A stretch of 64,000 nucleotides of DNA from Sphingomonas sp. Leaf32 (GCF_001421765.1 NZ_LMLA01000008.1:186906-250905); one strand, 5' to 3'; positions 25,737 to 33,948 are shown, numbered from the stretch's first letter. Notes: generated by a model not told the origin, from the letters alone. Numbers and translations are program-made.

Positions 25737-25741
25737 TGAGG

Positions 25742-25942
25742 TCAGGAATCTGGCGTCCCTGCCCAGTCATTCCATTCGGCGATCGCCGCAGCCGTCTCCG
25801 TCCGCCTTCCAGCCAGCACGGCCTCATCGACCGCCCGGAGCAACGCCGCGTGGCAGGTCGCGGCGACATCGACCCCCGCCGCCTGCGCCCGCGCCACCAG
25901 TGCCGGGTCGAGCGTAATCTCAGCGGGCGTGGAAGAAGTCAT
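25742..25942 (-). CDS. Orphan CcdA-like antitoxin
   Basis: 66 residues resembling the CcdA family: a short N-terminal strand (ITLDPALVARAQAAGVDVAA) as in ribbon-helix-helix domains, then helix and a tail with AIAEWNDWAG, which parallels the toxin-binding C-terminus of CcdA. No CcdB-like gene is on either side. It overlaps the end of uvrC by 23 bp in another frame, so it is probably co-translated with uvrC. Family assignment is by eye and should be checked by profile search. Confidence 0.55.
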   Translation of the reverse strand: MTSSTPAEITLDPALVARAQAAGVDVAATCHAALLRAVDEAVLAGRRTETAAAIAEWNDWAGTPDS

Positions 25943-27851
25943 AGACCCCCTGCGCCATCGCCCGGCTCACCCCCGGCGCCTTCTGCAAATCCTCCAGGCT
26001 GGCGTTGCGTACCGCGCGGGCGGTGCCGAAGTGCATCAGCAGCGCCTTTTTCCGTGCCGGGCCGATGCCGGGCACGTCGTCCAGCGGACTGGCGCCGATC
26101 GCCTTGGACCGTTTGTCGCGGTGCGCGCCGATGACGAAGCGGTGCACCTCGTCGCGCAGCCGCTGGAGGTAGAACAGCACCGGCGAATTGACCGGCAGAA
26201 TCAGTTCGCGCCCGTCCATCAGATGGAACACCTCGCGCCCGTCGCGGCCATGGTGCGGCCCCTTCGCCACGCCGACCATGCAGACATCCTCGATACCGAG
26301 GTCCTCCAGCACCGCCTTTGCTGCGTTCAACTGCCCCTTGCCACCGTCGATCAGGACGAGGTCGGGCCAGCCATTGCCGTCGCGATCGGTTTCGCGATCC
26401 GGATTCTCCTCCTGCGCGCGGGCGAAGCGGCGGGTCAGCACCTCCTTCATCATCGCGAAGTCGTCGTTGGTCTGCGCCTGCTTGATATTGAACTTGCGAT
26501 ACTGACCCTTGCGGAACCCCTCCGGCCCGGCGACGACCATCGCGCCCAGCGCATTCGTGCCCTGGATATGGCTGTTGTCGTACACCTCGATCCGGTCGGG
26601 CGGTCCCTCCAACTCGAACAGGTCGGCGACCTCGCGCAGCAGCTTGGCCTGCGTGGTCGATTCGGCGTTGCGACGCTCCAGCGCCTCCTCGGCATTGCGC
26701 TTCGCCTGGTCGAGCAGGCGGCGGCGCACCCCGCGCTGCGGCACCGACAGCGCGACCTTGAACCCGGCGCGCTCGGCCATCGCCTCGGCCAGTATCTCGC
26801 CTTCCGCTAGGTCGCGGTCGACGAAGACGTTGCGCGGCGGCGGGACCTCTTCGTAGAATTGCATCAGGAAGGCGGACAGCACCTCGTCCTCCGGCACGTC
26901 GTTGGTGTGTGCCGGGAAGAAGCTGCGATGGCCCCAATTCTGGCCCCCGCGGATGAAGAATGCCTGGATGCCGATCGTTCCTTCGCGTGCGGCCATGGCG
27001 AAGATGTCGGCGTCGCCGACGCCGTCCGCGTTGATCGCCTGGCTGCCCTGAATGAAGGTCAGCGCCTTCAACCGGTCGCGCAGCACGGCGGCAAGTTCGA
27101 AGTCCATCGCCTCTGCTGCCGCCTGCATCTGCACGCCCAGCTTGGCCTGTACCTTGGTCGATTTGCCGCCGAGGAAATCCTTCGCGTCGGAAATCAGTTC
27201 GGCATAGGCGTCCTGATCGATGCGGCCGACACAGGGGGCCGAGCAGCGCTTGATCTGGTACAGCAGGCATGGCCGGTCGCGGGTCTTGAAGAAACCGTCG
27301 GTGCACGATCGCAGCAGGAACAGCTTCTGCAGCGCATTCAGCGTCTGCGTCACCGACCCGGCGCTGGCGAAGGGGCCGTAATAATTGCCCTTCGCCCGCC
27401 GCGCCCCGCGATGCTTCTGGATGCGGGGGAATTCGTGGTCGGCGCGCAGCAGGATGAACGGGAACGACTTATCGTCGCGCAGCAGCACGTTGTACGGCGG
27501 GCGGTAGCGCTTGATGAGCTGCGCTTCGAGCAACAGCGCCTCCGCCTCGTTATTGGTCGTGACGATGGTCATCGACCGGGTCTGCGACACCATGCGCTGC
27601 AACCGCTTGGTCAGGCGGGTGACCTGCGTATAGTTCGCGACGCGGTTCTTCAGCGCTCTCGCCTTGCCGACGTAGAGCACCTCGCCGCGCGCATCCTGCA
27701 TCCGGTACACGCCGGGCCGCGCGGGCAGCGTCGCCAGCACGTTGCGGATCGCGGCGACGCCGGCGTCGATGTCCGGCGCGTCCGATCCGCGCACGGTGAA
27801 GCTGGCCTTGTCCTCATGGAAGCGATTGGGGGCGTTGGGGGTTTCCGACAT
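25920..27851 (-). CDS. uvrC: Excinuclease ABC subunit C
   Basis: Makes both incisions in nucleotide excision repair together with UvrB. 643 residues: GIY-YIG nuclease domain (RPGVYRMQDARGEVLYVGKA), a cysteine-containing segment (CLLYQIKRCSAPCVGRI), UVR domain near residues 215-250, the RNase H-like nuclease (IEVYDNSHIQGTNALGAMVV; LIDGGKGQLNAA) and C-terminal helix-hairpin-helix (VPGIGPARKKALLMHFG). The start at 27851 avoids reading through the upstream type D repeat. uvrA is at 50889. Confidence 0.96.
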   Translation of the reverse strand: MSETPNAPNRFHEDKASFTVRGSDAPDIDAGVAAIRNVLATLPARPGVYRMQDARGEVLYVGKARALKNRVANYTQVTRLTKRLQRMVSQTRSMTIVTTNNEAEALLLEAQLIKRYRPPYNVLLRDDKSFPFILLRADHEFPRIQKHRGARRAKGNYYGPFASAGSVTQTLNALQKLFLLRSCTDGFFKTRDRPCLLYQIKRCSAPCVGRIDQDAYAELISDAKDFLGGKSTKVQAKLGVQMQAAAEAMDFELAAVLRDRLKALTFIQGSQAINADGVGDADIFAMAAREGTIGIQAFFIRGGQNWGHRSFFPAHTNDVPEDEVLSAFLMQFYEEVPPPRNVFVDRDLAEGEILAEAMAERAGFKVALSVPQRGVRRRLLDQAKRNAEEALERRNAESTTQAKLLREVADLFELEGPPDRIEVYDNSHIQGTNALGAMVVAGPEGFRKGQYRKFNIKQAQTNDDFAMMKEVLTRRFARAQEENPDRETDRDGNGWPDLVLIDGGKGQLNAAKAVLEDLGIEDVCMVGVAKGPHHGRDGREVFHLMDGRELILPVNSPVLFYLQRLRDEVHRFVIGAHRDKRSKAIGASPLDDVPGIGPARKKALLMHFGTARAVRNASLEDLQKAPGVSRAMAQGVYDFFHAR

Positions 27852-27923
27852 TGCCGCCGATTTAGGAGGTGCCGGGCGGTTGCGCCAGACGGGTAGTTGG
27901 AACACCTGCAACCGCGCAGCAAC

Positions 27924-28020
27924 CGTCATCCCCGCGCAGGCGGGGATCCATAGACGCCGCGGCAGCGCCTCTTGCAAAAACGTCGGCGTATATGGATTCC
28001 CGCCTTCGCGGGAATGACGA
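27924..28020. repeat. Palindromic repeat type D, full inverted pair
   Basis: Left arm CGTCATCCCCGCGCAGGCGG with GGATCCATA, right arm TATGGATTCCCGCC and GGGAATGACG, separated by ~40 bp. It lies upstream of uvrC and after the oxidoreductase stop. Confidence 0.9.
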
Positions 28021-28094
28021 TACAGGGAAGATGTCTGGTCAACCGGCCATCATGGCGAACCGGGCGCAAGCCCGCCTGCGGTTTGCCACGTAGC

Positions 28095-29084
28095 TCACCC
28101 CGCCCGCGCCGCGTCGATGATCCGCAAGCCCCGCACCGCATCGACCGGATCGACCGGCACGTCGCCCTCACCCCGGATCGCGTCGCGCATCGCGCGGTAG
28201 AAGCCGCGCCAGTCGCCGGCCTCCGACCGGACCGGACGGACGTTGCCCTCCGCGTCGGTCAGCAGCCCCCATGCGCTGTCGGGTTCGATGCCATAGCCGC
28301 TGTCGGTCGGCATCCCGCCGGCGCGCAGTACCGCCTCCTGCGGATCGATGCCGTATTTGACGTAGCTGCCTTTCGTCCCGTGCAGCGCGAAGCGCGGACG
28401 GGGCGCGGCGACCAGCGAGGCGGAACCGATGGTCACGCGCCGCGCGCCATGGCGCAGGACGATCTCGAAGTAATCGTCGGCGCCCGCACCGTCGCGCTGC
28501 GTCGTCACGTCGCCGGCGACCGCATCGGGCATCCCGAACAGGCGGATCGCCTGATCGATCATATGCGGGCCGAGGTCGTTCAGCAGCCCGCTACCCGGCC
28601 CGCCCTCTTCCCGCCAGCCTGGCTTGATCGCGGGGCGGAACCGGTCCCAGCGCAGTTCGGCAAGGTGCACCTCGCCCAGCGCATCCTCGCGCAGCAGCCG
28701 TTCGACCGTCAGGAAATCGCTGTCCCAGCGGCGGTTGTGGAACACGCTGAGCCGCCGCCCCGCACCGCGCGCCAACTGGACCAGTGCGACGGCATCGGGA
28801 TCGTCGGTGGCGAGCGGCTTGTCGACGACGACATGGCGTCCGGCGGCCAGCGCCGCCTGCGCCAGCGGGGCGTGGCTGTCATTGGGGGTGGCGATGACGA
28901 TCAGGTCGAGGGCGTCATCGTCGATCAGCGCCATCGGGTCGCCGTGCCGCACCGCCTGCGGGAAGCGATCGGTCGGGCGGGAGGTGGCGATCGCCGCCAG
29001 TTCCATCCCCTCGACGGTCGCGATCAGCGGCGCGTGGAACGACGCGCCGGCCAGGCCGAACCCGATCAGGCCGACGCGCACCAT
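28095..29084 (-). CDS. Gfo/Idh/MocA family oxidoreductase
   Basis: 329 residues. N-terminal Rossmann fold (VRVGLIGFGLAGASFHAPLI), the conserved VIATPNDSHAPLAQAALAAG and HVVVDKPLAT with the EKP-like catalytic lysine, and the C-terminal substrate domain with DLGPHMIDQAIRLFG. Such enzymes oxidise sugars, inositols or bile pigments with NAD(P). The substrate cannot be inferred. It starts one base after the stop of the gene upstream on this strand. Confidence 0.9.
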   Translation of the reverse strand: MVRVGLIGFGLAGASFHAPLIATVEGMELAAIATSRPTDRFPQAVRHGDPMALIDDDALDLIVIATPNDSHAPLAQAALAAGRHVVVDKPLATDDPDAVALVQLARGAGRRLSVFHNRRWDSDFLTVERLLREDALGEVHLAELRWDRFRPAIKPGWREEGGPGSGLLNDLGPHMIDQAIRLFGMPDAVAGDVTTQRDGAGADDYFEIVLRHGARRVTIGSASLVAAPRPRFALHGTKGSYVKYGIDPQEAVLRAGGMPTDSGYGIEPDSAWGLLTDAEGNVRPVRSEAGDWRGFYRAMRDAIRGEGDVPVDPVDAVRGLRIIDAARAG

Positions 29085-29085
29085 G

Positions 29086-29391
29086 TCAGTTCAGCTTTGC
29101 CAGTTCGGCCGAAACCTTCGCGACCTGTTCGTCGGTGATGCGGCCATTGGCATAGGGCTGGACCTGCTTCAGGCTCATGCCCTTGAACATCGGATAGGAT
29201 TCATGCGCGACCATGCCGGGAAAGTTCGCGTCGAGGATCGCCTTGCCCTTCGGATCGGCCGCGATGGTTTCGATGCTGCTGTCGATGGTCAGCTTGGCGG
29301 CGGCGGCCGGCGCCGGAGCGGATGTCGGTGCGGTCTGGGCGACAACGGCGACCGGGGTCGCGATCAGCATGGCAGTCATCAGGAATTTCAC
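29086..29391 (-). CDS. Hypothetical periplasmic protein
   Basis: 101 residues with a signal peptide (MKFLMTAMLIATPVAVVAQ), an Ala/Pro stretch, and a helical mature part (TIDSSIETIAADPKGKAILD, MSLKQVQPYANGRITDEQVA). The start is a GTG; its ribosome binding site GGAGGG is the 3' arm of a perfect 13-bp hairpin (29398-29426), so initiation may be structurally controlled. The function is unknown. It is followed by the oxidoreductase after one base. Confidence 0.7.
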   Translation of the reverse strand: MKFLMTAMLIATPVAVVAQTAPTSAPAPAAAAKLTIDSSIETIAADPKGKAILDANFPGMVAHESYPMFKGMSLKQVQPYANGRITDEQVAKVSAELAKLN

Positions 29392-29397
29392 AGGGAA

Positions 29398-29426
29398 CCC
29401 TCCATGGGCATCGTGCCCATGGAGGG
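29398..29426 (-). promoter_or_regulatory. Perfect hairpin that pairs the ribosome binding site of the next gene
   Basis: CCCTCCATGGGCA, loop CGA on the minus strand, then TGCCCATGGAGGG. The stem is 13 bp without mismatch. Its last six bases, GGAGGG, are the Shine-Dalgarno sequence of the gene starting at 29391, six bases away. It also sits one base after the stop of the DUF4349 gene, so it could act as an attenuator without a T-run. Confidence 0.7.
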
Positions 29427-29427
29427 C

Positions 29428-30327
29428 TTAGCGCCCCGTCCCGCCATCGCCAAGCGGCGCGCGACCGTTGCCCGCCAGCGCGTGCCGTCGCCACGGCCAG
29501 CGCCAGCCACGGCGCCGAGCAAGTCGACGCAGACCGAACAGCAACAGTCCGGCGACGATCGCCCATGGGAACGCCGCAACCAGGAACGTCACCAGCGCCG
29601 CCACGCTGGTCGACAACGTCTCACCCGCCGTCGCAATGCTTGCGGCGACCGGCGACGACCCGCCCGGCATGTCGTTGAAGACATAGCCGATCGTCAGCCG
29701 CGACATCGCCACCCGCTGCGCCAGCGCGGCGCGCGTGGCCCTGGCCGCCTCCAGTTCCTCGTTGGTGGTGGCATAGGCGCGCTCCGCCTCGACCAGTTCG
29801 CCGACCTTGCCATTGCCCGACCGGATGATCGCCAGCAGCCGTTCGGACAGCGCCTGTTTGGCACGCACCGACGCGTCGGCATCGATCATCTGCTTCGTGA
29901 CATCCTCGGCCACGACCTCCCGGCGCGACCGCCGCGCGCCGCCGGCCTCGGCGATGGTATCGAAGCGGCGGGTCAGTGCCTCGGCCTGGCGCGCGTCGAT
30001 CAGCAGCACCGCCTCGTCGCTGACGATATGGTCGTCCGGGCCGGGGGTGTTGAGCGTCGAGCGGACCACGAGGCACCGCGCCGGCCCCAATTTACGGCAC
30101 AACGCCAATTGCTCGCCCTGCACCGCCGCGACGGTTCGGCGATCGAAGGCGTAGCTGACGCTGTACGCATAGGCGATTTGTGCCCCCGGCGCGGCGGGTG
30201 GTGCCGACGCTTCGGCCAGCGGCTCCTCCACGTCGAAGGCCTGCATCGAGTCCGACGCCATCTGCCGGCCACCGCCGCACGCGGTCAGCGCCAGTGCCAC
30301 GACCATCATCCCTGCCCGCCACCGCAT
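29428..30327 (-). CDS. DUF4349 lipoprotein
   Basis: 299 residues. The lipoprotein signal ends in LTAC (Cys17). DUF4349 proteins have this layout: a beta-rich start (AYAYSVSYAFDRRTVAAVQG), two long helices predicted to form a coiled coil (KQALSERLLAIIRSGNGKVG, ELVEAERAYATTNEELEAAR), a short strand (SRLTIGYVF), and a C-terminal membrane segment near residues 245-268 with a basic tail. The function is unknown. The protein would be anchored at both ends. Confidence 0.82.
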   Translation of the reverse strand: MRWRAGMMVVALALTACGGGRQMASDSMQAFDVEEPLAEASAPPAAPGAQIAYAYSVSYAFDRRTVAAVQGEQLALCRKLGPARCLVVRSTLNTPGPDDHIVSDEAVLLIDARQAEALTRRFDTIAEAGGARRSRREVVAEDVTKQMIDADASVRAKQALSERLLAIIRSGNGKVGELVEAERAYATTNEELEAARATRAALAQRVAMSRLTIGYVFNDMPGGSSPVAASIATAGETLSTSVAALVTFLVAAFPWAIVAGLLLFGLRRLARRRGWRWPWRRHALAGNGRAPLGDGGTGR

Positions 30328-30397
30328 CGGTCCGCTCCACCGTCGTTTGCGGACATCATGCCAGCGGCGGGCGGCGCTGCCTATAGCCGCGGGGCGA

Positions 30398-30718
30398 TCA
30401 CGTCTGCGCGAACAGCTTCGTCCCGACCACGCCGACGACGATCAGCACCATAAAGCCCGCCTGCACCGGCGCGATGCGTTCGCCGAACAGCACCGCACCG
30501 CCGATGATGACGCCCACCGCCCCCAGCCCTGTCCACACCGCATAGGCAGTGCCGGCCGGAATGCCGCGCATCGCCAACGCCAGCAGCCCCATGTTCACGA
30601 AGGACAGCGTGATCGGCACGGCGGAAGCGAGCAACGTCCCCTGCCCCGACGCCCATTTCAGGCTCAGCGCCCAGATGATCTCACACACCACCGCAACCGC
30701 GAGAATGGCCCACGCCAT
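30398..30718 (-). CDS. Small multidrug resistance (SMR) family exporter
   Basis: 106 residues, four membrane segments. The essential glutamate is Glu13 in VVCEIIWALSLKWASG, and GTAYAVWTGLGAVG is the SMR core motif. The sequence resembles the SugE/Gdx branch (guanidinium exporters) about as well as the EmrE branch. No guanidine riboswitch was seen in the ~70 bases upstream, so Gdx is not supported by context. The ribosome binding site is AGGAGA. Confidence 0.85.
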   Translation of the reverse strand: MAWAILAVAVVCEIIWALSLKWASGQGTLLASAVPITLSFVNMGLLALAMRGIPAGTAYAVWTGLGAVGVIIGGAVLFGERIAPVQAGFMVLIVVGVVGTKLFAQT

Positions 30719-30788
30719 ATCGCTTCTCCTGTCACGGGCTCGGTAAGATGGGCCGCGCGCCGGAAACCCGAAAGAGACGCCAAGGCCG

Positions 30789-30826
30789 AAACGCGAAACG
30801 CCGCCCGGCCGGATGGCGGGGCGGCG
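30789..30826 (-). terminator. Terminator of the F0 ATP synthase operon
   Basis: On the minus strand CGCCGCCC and GGGCGGCG form an 8-bp stem around a 12-base loop, followed by TTTCGCGTTTC. It begins 23 bases after the atpF stop. Confidence 0.8.
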
Positions 30827-30848
30827 TCGTCGCGCGGGAAATATCCTA

Positions 30849-31478
30849 TCAGTTCAGCCGGCTACCGCCCAGACCGGCGATGGTCCGGTCGACCAGCGCA
30901 CGGTCGGCGTCGCCGGACAGGTGCGTCGCGATGAGCGTGCCGGCGGCCTTGGCGGCGGCATCGGCGGCGGTCGCGCGGACCTCGGCGATGGCGGCGCGTT
31001 CGGCGGCGGCGATCTTGTCGGTCGCCATCTTGGCACGGCGCTGGGTCAGGTCGGCGGCATCGGCCTCGGCCTTGGCGAGCAGGCCCTGCGCCTCGGCCTC
31101 GGCATGGGCGACCATCTCGGCCGCCTGCGCCTCGATCCCGGCGATCTTCGACGTATATTCGTCGCGCAGCGCCTCGGCTTCGGCGCGCAGGATGCGCGCT
31201 TCGTCGAGGCGGGTGCGGATCGCCGCGATCTGTCCGTCGAGCAGACGGCCGATCAGGGCGGGAACGCCCTTCACGACCAGCACCAGCAGGAACAGCAGCA
31301 TCGCCGCGCTGACCCATGCCGTGGCGTTCAGCCCCAGCGCGGTCGGATCGACATGGGCCGTCCCGGTCGTGCTGCCGTGCGCGCCCTCGACGGCTTCCGT
31401 ACCCGTCCTGGGCAGGCCTTCCTCGTGGATCGCTTCGTTCAGCGTCGGGCTGTTGTGCGCGACATTGGGATTAGCCAT
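30849..31478 (-). CDS. atpF: F0F1 ATP synthase subunit B
   Basis: Peripheral stalk subunit that links F0 to F1. 209 residues: a ~45-residue hydrophilic N-extension, one membrane segment near 52-75 (AWVSAAMLLFLLVLVVKGVP), and a long charged, Ala-rich helix (EARILRAEAEALRDEYTSKI onward) with heptad pattern. It overlaps atpF' by 8 bp and ends the operon. The two forms B' and B form a heterodimer in alphaproteobacteria. The F1 genes are elsewhere. Confidence 0.9.
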   Translation of the reverse strand: MANPNVAHNSPTLNEAIHEEGLPRTGTEAVEGAHGSTTGTAHVDPTALGLNATAWVSAAMLLFLLVLVVKGVPALIGRLLDGQIAAIRTRLDEARILRAEAEALRDEYTSKIAGIEAQAAEMVAHAEAEAQGLLAKAEADAADLTQRRAKMATDKIAAAERAAIAEVRATAADAAAKAAGTLIATHLSGDADRALVDRTIAGLGGSRLN

Positions 31479-31962
31479 GGAGCACCGCCTTCACCGCGCC
31501 CTGCGCGTCCCGTTCGCTGACCCGCACGCCCGACACGCGCTCGACGATCGCCTGGGCGGCCTCTGCGGCGACCTGTTCGACCTGCGCCATCGCCGCACCG
31601 CGCTGGGCGGCGATATCGGCTTCGGCCTGCGCGACGCGCGCCTGCATGTCGGCATTGGCCGCGGCCAGCCGTTCGGCCGCCGCCGCCGCGCCCTTGGCAC
31701 GGGCTTCGGCCAGCAGCTTCTGCGCAGCCTCGCGGCTGGCATTTTCGCGGGCACGCCATGCCGCTTCGGTCGCATCCGCCGCGCCACGCGCCTGTTCGGC
31801 GGCGGCGAGATCGGCGGCGATGCCCTGGTCGCGCTGGTCGACCGTGCCCTGCACCTTGGGCACCATGCCGAGGCCCACGACGAGGAACACGATGCCGAAG
31901 GTCAGCACCAGCCAGAAGACCTGCGACCCCCAGGTCGCGGCGAGCTGCTCGATTTGCGGCAT
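31471..31962 (-). CDS. atpF': F0F1 ATP synthase subunit B'
   Basis: Second b-type stalk subunit. 163 residues from the ATG at 31962 (MPQIEQLAATWGSQVFWLVL), which gives the standard B' start; a longer frame upstream lacks support. Membrane segment at about residues 10-30, then a long helix (AAAEQARGAADATEAAWRAR). It lies between atpE and atpF, the alphaproteobacterial order. Confidence 0.92.
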   Translation of the reverse strand: MPQIEQLAATWGSQVFWLVLTFGIVFLVVGLGMVPKVQGTVDQRDQGIAADLAAAEQARGAADATEAAWRARENASREAAQKLLAEARAKGAAAAAERLAAANADMQARVAQAEADIAAQRGAAMAQVEQVAAEAAQAIVERVSGVRVSERDAQGAVKAVLHG

Positions 31963-32078
31963 GAAACGTCCCGTATTGGTCTGGTCGACCGGGCGCCATC
32001 GCCCGGCCGAAACCGGTCCGTCAGACGGACCGGCGGGTCCGGCGCAGGGCAAAGCCCCCGCGCCGGGCGTCACGCATG

Positions 32079-32306
32079 TTACGCGACGAAGATCAGCAGC
32101 ACGGCGACGACGAACGCCAGCAGGCCGAGAAGTTCGGCGGCGGCGAAGCCGATGAACATGTTGCCCTGCTGGCCGGCAGCGGCCGACGGGTTGCGCAGCG
32201 CGCCCTGCAGGAAGGCGGCGAAGACGTTGCCCACGCCGAGTGCGGCGAGGCCGGCACCGATGGCTGCGAGACCGGCGCCCAGGAACTTGATGGCGTCTGC
32301 TTCCAT
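32079..32306 (-). CDS. atpE: F0F1 ATP synthase subunit C
   Basis: Proteolipid of the rotor ring. 75 residues, two membrane helices joined by the polar loop with RNPSA. The proton-carrying carboxylate is the Glu in GFAAAELLGLLAF. The start at 32306 has AAGGGAG upstream and the family N-terminus MEADAIKFLGAGLAAIG. It is flanked by atpB and atpF'. Confidence 0.97.
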   Translation of the reverse strand: MEADAIKFLGAGLAAIGAGLAALGVGNVFAAFLQGALRNPSAAAGQQGNMFIGFAAAELLGLLAFVVAVLLIFVA

Positions 32307-32346
32307 GTCGAAAACTCCCTTGGAAAAATCTGTGTTTGGGTTGGGA

Positions 32347-33132
32347 TCAGTGATGGTCGTGCAGGTGCACGGCATCGTTGATGTAGAGCGAGGTCAGCAG
32401 CGCGAAGACATAGGCCTGCACGCCGGCGACCAGCATTTCGAGGGCCGACACGCCGACCATCAGCGCGAAGCTGGGCACGCTGACCAGCACGCCGATGCCG
32501 GCGCCGGTCGCGGTCGAATTGATGATGAAGCCCGCCAGCACCTTCAGCAGGATGTGGCCGGCGGTCATCGCCACGAACAGTCGCAGCGCGAGGCTGAACG
32601 GGCGGACCATGAACGACACGAACTCGATCGGCGCGACCAGCAGCAGCACCGGGATCGGCGTGCCCTTCGGCGCGAACAGGCTGAAGAAGCGCAGGCCATG
32701 CTTGAACAGGCCGACGACCAGCACGATCGAGAAGCTGGCGATGGCGAGGACGCCGGTCACGGTGAAATGGCTGGTGACGGTGAACGGGTGCAGGCCGATC
32801 AGGCCGAAGGGCAGCAGGCCGACGACGTTCGCGAACAGGATGAACATGAACAGCGAGAAGACATAGGGCAGATACTTGCGCCCTTCATGCCCGATGTTCG
32901 CGGCGAGCAGCTTGTCGATGAAGCCGGTGAAGCCCTCGACCGCCATCTGCCAGCGGCCGGGCACCTGCTGCTGCTTCATCCCGCCGATCATGAACACGAA
33001 CAGCGCGACCGCCGCGACGATCATCCACAGCGCCGAATTGGTGAACGGCAGGACGTGATCGCCCAGGGGAATGTTGAAGATCGTCTGCACCTCGAACTGG
33101 TGCATCGGATCGATCTTGCCTGCCTGCGCCAC
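32347..33132 (-). CDS. atpB: F0F1 ATP synthase subunit A
   Basis: Stator subunit forming the two proton half-channels. The essential arginine is in the RPFSLALRLFVAMTAGH helix, and VGLLPFG and the C-terminal VQAYVFALLTSLYINDA are typical. A GTG start at 33132 (261 residues) is proposed because it leaves 38 bp after atpI and matches relatives whose N-terminus precedes the DPMHQF motif; an ATG at 33105 is the alternative. Five or six membrane helices. Confidence 0.95.
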   Translation of the reverse strand: MAQAGKIDPMHQFEVQTIFNIPLGDHVLPFTNSALWMIVAAVALFVFMIGGMKQQQVPGRWQMAVEGFTGFIDKLLAANIGHEGRKYLPYVFSLFMFILFANVVGLLPFGLIGLHPFTVTSHFTVTGVLAIASFSIVLVVGLFKHGLRFFSLFAPKGTPIPVLLLVAPIEFVSFMVRPFSLALRLFVAMTAGHILLKVLAGFIINSTATGAGIGVLVSVPSFALMVGVSALEMLVAGVQAYVFALLTSLYINDAVHLHDHH

Positions 33133-33170
33133 GTCGCTTCGCCCCGATATGCCAAGGCGCCCGAGGACTG

Positions 33171-33491
33171 TCAGTCCGGACGCCGGTTCGAAATTCTGAT
33201 GATATTCCTGAACGCACTGACGATCCCGAGGGACAGCAGCACGAGCAGGAGCCATGGCGAGGTGCCGAGCAGATAATCGAGCGTTCCCCCGATCACCGCC
33301 CCCCCGACCATCCCGCCGATCAGTTCGGCCAGCACGCGATTGCCGAGGCGGTAGTTTTTTTCCCCCGCTTCGTCGCGCGCCTGACCGGTCCGGATCGCCT
33401 CATCCGTCTTCGCCCGTCGCAATCGCTCGTCGAGCGAGGTGATCCGGGCATCTTCGGGCAAGGGGTCTAGTCCAGGCTCGTTCTCCGCCAT
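33171..33491 (-). CDS. atpI: ATP synthase protein I
   Basis: Assembly helper thought to assist c-ring formation. 106 residues: a charged N-terminal half (DARITSLDERLRRAKTDEAI) and two membrane segments (VLAELIGGMVGGAVIGGTLD; PWLLLVLLSLGIVSAF). Two ATGs are adjacent (33494 and 33491); the second has better spacing from GGGAGGA. First gene of the F0 operon, with a promoter ~70 bp upstream. Confidence 0.88.
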   Translation of the reverse strand: MAENEPGLDPLPEDARITSLDERLRRAKTDEAIRTGQARDEAGEKNYRLGNRVLAELIGGMVGGAVIGGTLDYLLGTSPWLLLVLLSLGIVSAFRNIIRISNRRPD

Positions 33492-33559
33492 CATTCCTCC
33501 CCAGGGCCATAGTGGCCGGGCCGGAATCCGCCGGATGGCGAGCCCGCCAAGGCAGGCGC

Positions 33560-33588
33560 GCTTTAGGAAGGTGACGGTTTCGAGTCAA
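33560..33588 (-). promoter_or_regulatory. Promoter of the F0 ATP synthase operon
   Basis: On the minus strand TTGACT (33588-33583), 17-bp spacer, TAAAGC (33565-33560), about 70 bp before atpI. It is the only well-spaced sigma70-type pair in this gap. Confidence 0.6.
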
Positions 33589-33742
33589 CCATAGCGTTCG
33601 CGCGGAAAGCTTTCCGGAGGATGAACGGGCGCTACGCACGTGCCGCACCAGTCAACTGGAAACTTCAAGGAATTTTCCCGATGACGCGGCCATAGCTTGG
33701 TGCTTATCACCTGAGCCGGCCGATACGTCGGTCAGAAAGGGG

Positions 33743-33853
33743 GTGATTACTCTGACCCCTGAAGTCGCAACGATCATCATCGGCGCTGGCACGCTGATGG
33801 TGGCATTCACTACCCTGGTGCTGAAAATCATCGAGGTAGCCCGTTCGAAATAA
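33743..33853 (+). CDS. Hydrophobic 36-residue peptide, candidate type I toxin
   Basis: Reads M-ITLTPEVATIIIGAGTLMV, then AFTTLVLKIIEVARSK: one membrane helix from about residue 8 to 30, acidic residues at 7 and 31, basic tail RSK. This is the make-up of small type I toxins of the holin-like/Fst kind. AAGGGGGTGAT (33737-33747) matches the anti-Shine-Dalgarno complement at ten of eleven positions and overlaps the GTG; the start could therefore be the GTG (33743) or a CTG at 33752 with better spacing. The initiation region is duplicated at 33922-33950, in the convergent RNA gene. No gene follows on this strand. GC is 55% over 33721-33840, below its neighbours. Confidence 0.6.
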   Translation: MITLTPEVATIIIGAGTLMVAFTTLVLKIIEVARSK

Positions 33854-33858
33854 CGGGA

Positions 33859-33882
33859 GGGGGCCGGGTTCGCTCGGCCCCC
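33859..33882. terminator. Stable hairpin behind the small peptide gene
   Basis: A 10-bp stem (GGGGGCCGGG with CTCGGCCCCC, one wobble pair) closed by the tetraloop TTCG, six bases after the stop codon. No T-run follows, so it may protect the 3' end rather than terminate. A second hairpin follows at 33892-33921. Confidence 0.55.
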
Positions 33883-33888
33883 GAATGC

Positions 33889-33948
33889 AAAGAACCCCGG
33901 CCACTGGCATGACCGGGGTTCAAGGAGGCGATACTCTGTTGAAGTCGC
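33889..33948 (-). ncRNA. Candidate antisense RNA (RNA antitoxin), ~60 nt
   Basis: Predicted minus-strand transcript starting near 33948, inside the second copy of the duplicated initiation region, so its 5' part (starting GCGACUUC) can pair with the peptide's Shine-Dalgarno and start region in two blocks (GAAGTCGC and ACTCTG plus the SD). It would end at a perfect 9-bp hairpin GAACCCCGG/CCGGGGTTC (33892-33921) followed by TTTGC. Size and layout resemble RNA II of Fst-type par loci. The promoter is given separately. No expression data exist here; this is inference from sequence. Confidence 0.45.

Noticed and set aside
30719..30790. Guanidine riboswitch upstream of the SMR exporter
   Set aside because: Only ~70 bases separate the gene from the ATP synthase terminator, and no paired ACGR-type motifs were seen.
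32307..32375. Longer atpE beginning upstream of 32306
   Set aside because: The extra 23 residues lack family similarity, while the ATG at 32306 has AAGGGAG and the standard c-subunit N-terminus.
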